A stretch of DNA of 64,000 bases, taken from NCBI RefSeq assembly GCF_009861525.1, contig NZ_WVHL01000005.1:62001-126000 (forward strand). Direction: 5' to 3'. The notes under the pieces were generated by a model, which worked only from the letters and a program-made list of their open reading frames with translations, was not told the DNA's origin and made no database searches. Shown in pieces: positions 59,319 through 64,000 of the stretch (position 1 is the first letter of the stretch; each line of letters starts with the position of its first letter). Position numbers and translations under genes: made by a program. The DNA comes from Pseudomonas sp. LD120 (GTDB lineage Bacteria; Pseudomonadota; Gammaproteobacteria; Pseudomonadales; Pseudomonadaceae).

Positions 59319-59622
59319 GGATCTGTGGATAACCTGTGTGCGATTTATCTCACAGAGGCAGAAATAAACGTATAACTCACTGATTTATATGTATATTTCT
59401 CAAGCTAATAAAATACTGAAAAAGGTGCATAAGTTTTTGCCTTGCTAAAAAACCGGCCTCTTATCGGGCGCGGCGCCAAACCTCGCAACCGAAGGCAAGA
59501 CACGGCAAAGACAGGGGCACAATGGCCGGGGGTCGCGTGCGACGTTACTGGTGGTGCATGAGCATTGCGATCGGACTCGCACAAGTGCGGTTTTTTTGCC
59601 CGCGATCGATATCCCTCAGCCT
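59319..59622. other. A+T-rich gap between plsC and the CHASE2 kinase
   Basis: This 304-bp gap separates convergent genes. It holds an exact DnaA-box 9-mer (59324-59332), a strikingly A+T-rich stretch at about 59335-59420 (TTTATATGTATATTTC and surroundings), and on the minus strand GAGGCCGGTTTTTT (near 59446-59459), which may be part of a weak terminator for the kinase gene. A 73-codon frame on the minus strand (59405-59626) looks non-coding. Elsewhere gyrB is expected to follow plsC; here the kinase locus intervenes. Confidence 0.5.
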
Positions 59623-61938
59623 TCACTCTTCCAACAGGGGCAGCTCAAGGATGAATCGAGAACCCTGGCCCACCGCGCTCTGGCAACTGATCCGCCCCTG
59701 ATGCCGGTCCACCACTGCCTTGACCATCGACAAACCAAGCCCCAGCCCTTCAGTGCCTTTAGCCGAGGCAAAACGCTGATATTGGCCAAACAACTGCGGT
59801 AACTCTTGAGCGGCAATGCCCTGGCCTTCATCGACAATCTCACAGCGCAGCCAGCCCTTGGCGCAACTGACCTGCACGCTTACGGTGGAGCCGGCCGGGC
59901 TGTACTTGATGGCGTTCTCCAGCAGATTGAACAAGGCTCGGGTCAGCAATGACGGGTCCGCCAGGATCAGGCTCTCAGCCTCATCATCCAGGTCATGGCG
60001 CAGCCGGATATTGTTCAACTGGGCCAAGGTGGCGGCCTGGTCGAAAGCGTCCAGCACCTGCATGGCGAAGAGGCTCGGCTCGAACTGATAAGCCTCCGAC
60101 TCGGCCTTGGCCAGTTGCACGAACGCCTCAGTCAGCGCCAGGGCACGCCGCACTTGCTGTTCGATCTGCGCATAGACCTGTTCGGGCGGCGCGGGTTGGT
60201 GCCGCTGCACATCCAGCAACGCAAGGATCGCCGAGTGGGGCGCCCGCAGATCGTGGGACAAGAAGCGCAGCAGCACCCCACGCTGTTGTTCAGCATCGCG
60301 TTCGACGCTGAGGTCGGTAAGGCTCAACAACCAGCCAATGGCGGTGTCGCTGTCCACCGGCAACAGGGGCGCCAGTTCCATGCGCAGGCTGCGCTGCTGA
60401 ACATCGCGAAACTCCACGGCGGGTAATTGCTCAAGTGTCGGGTACAGCGTCGGGTCCGTCAGCCCGGGGTAACCCAGGGCCGCCAATTGCGGGATCAACG
60501 CGTGTCCCACCAGTGAATGGGCAAACACCTCCCGGGCATTGCGATTGGCCAGCAGAATCTTGCCGTCCGGGTCACTGATCAAGGTCGCCACCGGCAGGTA
60601 CTCCAAGCCATCGGCGATAAAGCGCCGAGTGTCGCGGGTTCGCCCCAGGGCCTGCTCCAGGGCAACGATCTGTCCTTGCAGCACATCCCCGGCCGGTGTC
60701 TGGTGACGGCGCCTTTCCGGCAACACCTTGGGCTCACTGTCCAGGCGCTCCAGCTCCCAACCGAAATAGGCCAGGATCACGCTCAGCCGGCGCCAGTTCC
60801 AGATCAGGTACGCCAAGAGCATGCCCAGCAAGCTGGCCACCGGCGACCACCAGACCCCCACGCGCAGCATCAGCACTGAGCCCACCAATGCCAGGCCCAT
60901 GCAGCCCAGGGTTATCCACAAGGCGTGGCGCGGGCGCCACAGCAACAGACCGAGCAACGCCGCGGTCAGGGCCATGGACAGCAGCATCCCCGACCATTCG
61001 CCCAGCGCGAGGATACTGCGATGCTGCAACAAGCCGTTGAGCAGGTTGGCCTGGATTTCGACGCCCGGCGTAGTGCCCTGGGTACCGGATTGCGGTGTCA
61101 CGTAGCGATCCCCCAATCCTGGGGCAGTGGAGCCGACCAGAATCAGCCGATCACGCAGCAACTGCGGCGGCACTTCGCCGCGCAGCACGCTGACGTAAGG
61201 CACACTGGGAAACCCCGCAGCCTTGCTGATAAACGGGATACGCACCGGATGGGCCCGCAGCCAACCCTGGACCACCTGGATGTCCTCCCCTCCCGGCATC
61301 GAGACAGACAGTGGGTCTGCTTCGGTGAGCTGGTAGAGCAACCAGCTCAGTTGCGCCCGCGGCGCCTGCTGCGGCCCTTCACGTAGATAGACGCTGCGTA
61401 CCGTGCCGTCGGCATCGGCCTCGGCATTGATATGGCCCAGGCCCCTGGCGCAGTTGCCCAGCAGCGGCACCGGCGGGATTTCCCCCAGCGCCTGGCCATA
61501 GCGTGCGACGCCCTCGCGCAGCACCGGCAGATACACATTGCCGGCGCGGCACAGGGCTGCGGCCAGACGCGTATCATTTTCCTGCGTTCTGCCCGGCTCA
61601 CTGAAAATCACGTCGAACAGCACGCCCTTGACCTCGGCCGCACTCAGACGGTCCAGCAACTGGCCATGCACTGCCCGAGGCCAAGGCCAGCGCCCCAATT
61701 GCTGGAGGCTGTAGTCGTCGATGGTCACCAACAGAATGCGCGGATCCACCGGCAATGAGGTGAACCGCCGCACGTTGTCATAGACCAGATTGTTCAGCGA
61801 CAGGCCGTGGCTCAGGGACAGCACCGCCGTCAGCGGCAGCAGGATCAGGCTGACCCCCAGCCACTCCCTTACCAGGCGCCGGAACAGGCGCTGGGCCTGG
61901 GTCGGTTCACGACCATCGCGGTGCTTCCAGCCCCTCAT
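59623..61938 (-). CDS. CHASE2-domain sensor histidine kinase
   Basis: The 771-residue kinase has a membrane helix near residues 27-46, a large periplasmic CHASE2 sensor (~48-335; LVTIDDYSLQQLGRWPWPRAVHGQLLD, GSTAPGLGDRYVTP), and a cluster of about three membrane helices (~345-410). A coiled linker, a PAS-like domain (~455-550), and HisKA/HATPase domains follow. The phosphoacceptor is His562 in FLSHDLRAPH; N-box NLLENAIKYS (about 672-681), G1 DEGQG (703-707), G2 GLGLGL (731-736). The gene lies 18 bp after the FecR-domain gene, so both are probably co-transcribed, and it likely signals to the response regulator at 63875. Confidence 0.93.
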   Translation of the reverse strand: MRGWKHRDGREPTQAQRLFRRLVREWLGVSLILLPLTAVLSLSHGLSLNNLVYDNVRRFTSLPVDPRILLVTIDDYSLQQLGRWPWPRAVHGQLLDRLSAAEVKGVLFDVIFSEPGRTQENDTRLAAALCRAGNVYLPVLREGVARYGQALGEIPPVPLLGNCARGLGHINAEADADGTVRSVYLREGPQQAPRAQLSWLLYQLTEADPLSVSMPGGEDIQVVQGWLRAHPVRIPFISKAAGFPSVPYVSVLRGEVPPQLLRDRLILVGSTAPGLGDRYVTPQSGTQGTTPGVEIQANLLNGLLQHRSILALGEWSGMLLSMALTAALLGLLLWRPRHALWITLGCMGLALVGSVLMLRVGVWWSPVASLLGMLLAYLIWNWRRLSVILAYFGWELERLDSEPKVLPERRRHQTPAGDVLQGQIVALEQALGRTRDTRRFIADGLEYLPVATLISDPDGKILLANRNAREVFAHSLVGHALIPQLAALGYPGLTDPTLYPTLEQLPAVEFRDVQQRSLRMELAPLLPVDSDTAIGWLLSLTDLSVERDAEQQRGVLLRFLSHDLRAPHSAILALLDVQRHQPAPPEQVYAQIEQQVRRALALTEAFVQLAKAESEAYQFEPSLFAMQVLDAFDQAATLAQLNNIRLRHDLDDEAESLILADPSLLTRALFNLLENAIKYSPAGSTVSVQVSCAKGWLRCEIVDEGQGIAAQELPQLFGQYQRFASAKGTEGLGLGLSMVKAVVDRHQGRISCQSAVGQGSRFILELPLLEE

Positions 61939-61956
61939 CGCCAGCGTGCCGGCTGG

Positions 61957-62955
61957 TTATTGAACACGGGAACTGCTGGGGTAATAAAAGATGTCATAGA
62001 CCCCGGTTTCTCCTTCCAGGCCATGCTCGTCGAATGCCGAGAGACGTACATGATAGAAAAACGCCTGCAACCCCGTGAAATTGACGTGAGGGGTACTGGA
62101 GAACTGCTCTTGCTTGATATTCAGAAAGTCCTTGTCGGTGGCCACCTGGGCCCGATAGCGGCGAGCTCCGGGCAAGGGTTGCAGAATCAGTTGCCAGACC
62201 GGCAGGTCGCCCCTTTGTCCGGCTTGCCCGAGCAAACGCGGGGCGGCCAGCAGGTCCACCGGCTTCAACTCACCCTGCTTCTGAATGCGCAACCCTTGGC
62301 GCGCCATGACCTGAACTTGCTCTGGCTCCTGGCCTGCGGTTTTATCCACAGCGCGCGTGCCTGAGCGAGCCGAAACCTTGCCCGAGGCCGGCTCATCACG
62401 GCTCACCGCCACCTGACCATTGAGCACTTCCACCAGGGATTGCTGATCGTCGTTGCGCACCCGGAAGTGAGTCCCCCGTACCCCCAACACGCCTACGGGG
62501 GTCACGATTTGGAAACGGTCATGGTCGCTGTTGCGCTTGATCACATAGGATTCGATCTGTCCCTGTTCCAGGACCACCCGGGGAATGCTGTATTGCGTAT
62601 TCAGTTGCAAGGTGACCTGGGAACTGGAGGGCAATACCACGCGCGAACCATCCCCGAGGGACAGGCTGACGAAAGCCGATGGCGAGGTTTTCACCCCTTC
62701 TTGCTCATCGATGCTCATGCCTTCTTCCAGGGCCACCTCGCGGCCCTGGGCGTCCAGCTTCCAGGCATCACCCGTCAGGTGCTCGACGGTAGCCGGCAAG
62801 GGCTGGCCACGGCATTGCTGGTTGTCATCTATATAGGGAAGGCGTTGCGGGGCAGCCTGCAAGGCGCAGGATGGCAGGATCAGACCCGCTAGCAGCAATG
62901 CGGTGCACGCCACCTGCAACCGGCCAACGGACGGAGAAGGGCAGAGGTCATTCAT
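61957..62955 (-). CDS. FecR-domain exported protein
   Basis: The 332-residue protein has a signal peptide (hydrophobic core VACTALLLAGLILPSCAL, cleavage likely after LQA). A FecR-type domain follows (LSLGDGSRVVLPSSSQVTLQ, then VGVLGVRGTHFRVRNDDQQ and VEVLNGQVAVSR). The C-terminal part (~230-332) resembles a fibronectin/beta-sandwich module. Proteins of this type often accompany CHASE2 kinases or cyclases and are thought to act in the periplasm, not as sigma regulators. The ATG at 62955 is chosen by signal peptide; a GTG at 62985 adds ten residues. It is the first gene of the fecR-like/kinase pair. Confidence 0.87.
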   Translation of the reverse strand: MNDLCPSPSVGRLQVACTALLLAGLILPSCALQAAPQRLPYIDDNQQCRGQPLPATVEHLTGDAWKLDAQGREVALEEGMSIDEQEGVKTSPSAFVSLSLGDGSRVVLPSSSQVTLQLNTQYSIPRVVLEQGQIESYVIKRNSDHDRFQIVTPVGVLGVRGTHFRVRNDDQQSLVEVLNGQVAVSRDEPASGKVSARSGTRAVDKTAGQEPEQVQVMARQGLRIQKQGELKPVDLLAAPRLLGQAGQRGDLPVWQLILQPLPGARRYRAQVATDKDFLNIKQEQFSSTPHVNFTGLQAFFYHVRLSAFDEHGLEGETGVYDIFYYPSSSRVQ

Positions 62956-63354
62956 GGATATGCTTTGAGCCTTTGGGAAAACCACGGCGAAATCCTACAC
63001 ACCATACCTGAGGCCGCGCATGGGCAGAATGCCGGGGGCTGCGGGGCGTCGCCCAGGGAGAGGGGGCGAATCGGAACCGAGAGGGAGGAGCACAGGAACC
63101 CAAGAAAGTGACACGTCCCTGTGTCGGAACCGGGACGACAGGTCGCCCGGCCCAAAGTCCTGAGGAGGCACTCCCTGCATTCCCCTTCAACGACGCACGC
63201 AAGCGCGCGTTGTGCCGCCAGCCTGGCGGTTGACACTCCCTGTGTCGGAGCACTTCCAGGTGCCCCCGTGTGCCACTCAGCGAGGAACAATGTAACGCTG
63301 GCCGAGAGGCTGCGACGAATTTGCAATATTTGTTCAGAATCATCGCCAAGCGTT
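62956..63354. promoter_or_regulatory. 400-bp region upstream of the FecR-domain gene with repeats
   Basis: No credible gene is seen. Two inverted repeats, GACAC-GTCCCT-GTGTC (63110-63125) and GACAC-TCCCT-GTGTC (63232-63246), share the extended core CCCTGTGTCGGA. One copy of a 25-bp direct repeat lies at 63318-63342. The 158-codon minus frame (62952-63428) has unusual composition and no family signal. The arrangement suggests a regulated promoter with repeated operator sites, by inference only. Confidence 0.5.
63318..63342. repeat. 25-bp direct repeat, copy A
   Basis: The 25 bp starting AATTTGCAATATTTG and ending TTCAGAATCA match copy B at 63767-63791 at 22 of 25 positions, with an exact 13-bp core TTGTTCAGAATCA. 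It lies just after the stop of the 95-residue protein gene and upstream of the FecR-domain gene. Confidence 0.8.
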
Positions 63355-63642
63355 CTAAAAGATCCAGCGGGGTGCCGGTGACTGCCAATCCGCAGGCAGG
63401 GTTGTCCGGTCCAGTAGCGGTTCGGCATCCAGAGTCAGGCTGGCTTCATGGCTGTCGGGCGAGGCTAGCGTCGAGTAAGCCTCGCCCTTGGCTGCCTCAC
63501 AGCAGGAGGCGGACGACGACGGCAACCCGCTGGCACTGATCCCCAGATAAGCCGCCAGCATCAAGCAGACCAGGCGCAGCGGATCATCGCCGCTGAACAT
63601 TCTGACCAGCGCGACCTGGCCTTTGCTGAACATGTTCCCCAT
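63355..63642 (-). CDS. Small hypothetical protein of the FecR/CHASE2 locus
   Basis: A 95-residue protein starting MGNMFSKGQVALVRMF with a moderately hydrophobic stretch (LRLVCLMLAAYLGISASGL, ~residues 22-40), then two adjacent cysteines (ASCCEAAK) and a polar C-terminal half. I recognise no family. The ATG at 63642 has AAGGA eight to nine bases upstream, which supports it being real. It is on the same strand as the FecR-domain gene, 400 bp upstream, and is flanked by the two copies of the 25-bp repeat. Confidence 0.6.
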   Translation of the reverse strand: MGNMFSKGQVALVRMFSGDDPLRLVCLMLAAYLGISASGLPSSSASCCEAAKGEAYSTLASPDSHEASLTLDAEPLLDRTTLPADWQSPAPRWIF

Positions 63643-63766
63643 GGTTCTTTTCCTTGCTTGAGCGAGCCGGTATCGTGCTGCTGCGATAGCCCCCCAGGCA
63701 CCCGTGCTCCAGGTGCCTTACCGGCTATTTGATATCAGCGTACCGAGGCAGCAGGGGCTCAAGAGC

Positions 63767-63791
63767 AATTCGCCATAATTGTTCAGAATCA
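63767..63791. repeat. 25-bp direct repeat, copy B
   Basis: The 25 bp starting AATTCGCCATAATTG and ending TTCAGAATCA match copy A at 63318-63342 with three mismatches. It lies in the divergent gap between the 95-residue protein gene and the response regulator, 83 bp upstream of the regulator start. Confidence 0.8.
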
Positions 63792-63874
63792 GGTAACACA
63801 CCTAAACTTCCCCCAGCCTGAAGCCGCTGGATCTCTGTCTCAGGTGCTCTTCGAACCATAAGGAACTGCCTGGC

Positions 63875-64000
63875 ATGCGTGTCGCGATACTGGATGACGA
63901 ACCCGCAGAACTGGCACGGGTGGAACAGACACTGCGAGAAATTCCCGGCCCCGGCGACACCGCCTGGACCCTGCATCGCTTCGAACGGGGCGAAGACCTG
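63875..64000 (+). CDS. Response regulator, N-terminal 42 residues (cut by window)
   Basis: The frame starts MRVAILDDEPAELARVEQTL and runs open to the window end. ILDDEP is the beta-1/acidic-pair motif of receiver (CheY-like) domains; the phospho-acceptor Asp lies beyond the edge, and the output domain is unknown. An AAGGA site precedes the ATG. It diverges from the FecR/kinase genes and is the likely partner of the CHASE2 kinase. Confidence 0.85.
   Translation, partial: MRVAILDDEPAELARVEQTLREIPGPGDTAWTLHRFERGEDL

Noticed and set aside
59405..59626. 73-codon minus frame after the kinase
   Set aside because: No ribosome site, no family similarity and an atypical composition in an A+T-rich gap.
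62952..63428. 158-codon minus frame upstream of the FecR-domain gene
   Set aside because: Composition is Cys/Ser/Pro/Arg-rich with no domain, it overlaps the 95-residue gene in another frame, and the region carries repeats instead.
63783..63810. TCTGA within the 25-bp repeat read as an AlgU -10
   Set aside because: No GAACTT-like -35 lies at the required distance in either copy.

Overview
The window is a gene-dense, G+C-rich chromosomal segment of a gammaproteobacterium. Gene content and order point to Pseudomonas, most likely the P. fluorescens/P. protegens group. Diagnostic blocks are engB-(ErsA sRNA)-polA-thrB, znuA/zur-znuC-znuB, metNIQ, the caa3-type cytochrome oxidase cluster, trpI/trpBA, the choline-sulfate cluster, aroE-hemF-qor-tsaC-dprA/def-fmt-rsmB-trkA, and lpxL-tag/glyQS-gmhB-plsC. 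In P. aeruginosa the polA-metQ block lies on the other side of the replication origin from the cox-to-plsC block; here they are joined. The plsC end normally abuts gyrB-recF-dnaN-dnaA, so the origin is probably just beyond the right edge. This rests on recalled gene order, not on a search.

Layout. 1-5 kb: end of engB, a large imperfect palindrome, the ErsA small RNA with a sigma-E(AlgU)-like promoter, polA, a small exported protein and thrB. 5-8.7 kb: zinc uptake (znuA divergent from zur-znuC-znuB, with a Zur-box-like site between) and a lipoprotein. 9-11.5 kb: methionine transporter metNIQ. 11.7-20.3 kb: a minus-strand block for the aa3/caa3 oxidase (coxB, coxA, ctaG, coxC) and its assembly factors (SURF1, CxxxC protein, ctaA, ctaB, SCO), with an RpoS-like -10 upstream of coxB. 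20.6-33 kb: single genes and short operons, including beta- and gamma-carbonic anhydrases, an SOS-box radical-SAM protein, a TpbA-like phosphatase, prlC, OsmC, two DUF1161 paralogues, dodecin and a DUF883 membrane protein. 33-36 kb: trpI divergent from trpBA. 37-42.6 kb: choline-sulfate regulator, choline sulfatase, ChoX-like binding protein and a SulP transporter. 42.8-59.3 kb: conserved near-origin housekeeping genes. 59.6-64 kb: a CHASE2 histidine kinase with a FecR-domain exported protein, an unknown small protein and a divergent response regulator cut by the window edge.

Nothing looks like a prophage, integron, CRISPR array or insertion sequence, and no tRNA or rRNA gene was recognised. 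The repeats are REP/REPIN-type palindromes in gene gaps, one 8-bp tandem array and one long palindrome. The most unusual observations are the concentration of exact DnaA-box 9-mers (TTATCCACA) in the right 24 kb against none seen in the left 39 kb; the FecR/CHASE2-kinase/response-regulator locus with its own direct and inverted repeats; and a gap between dprA and def where related genomes carry a LysM-domain gene and only its apparent first codons remain.
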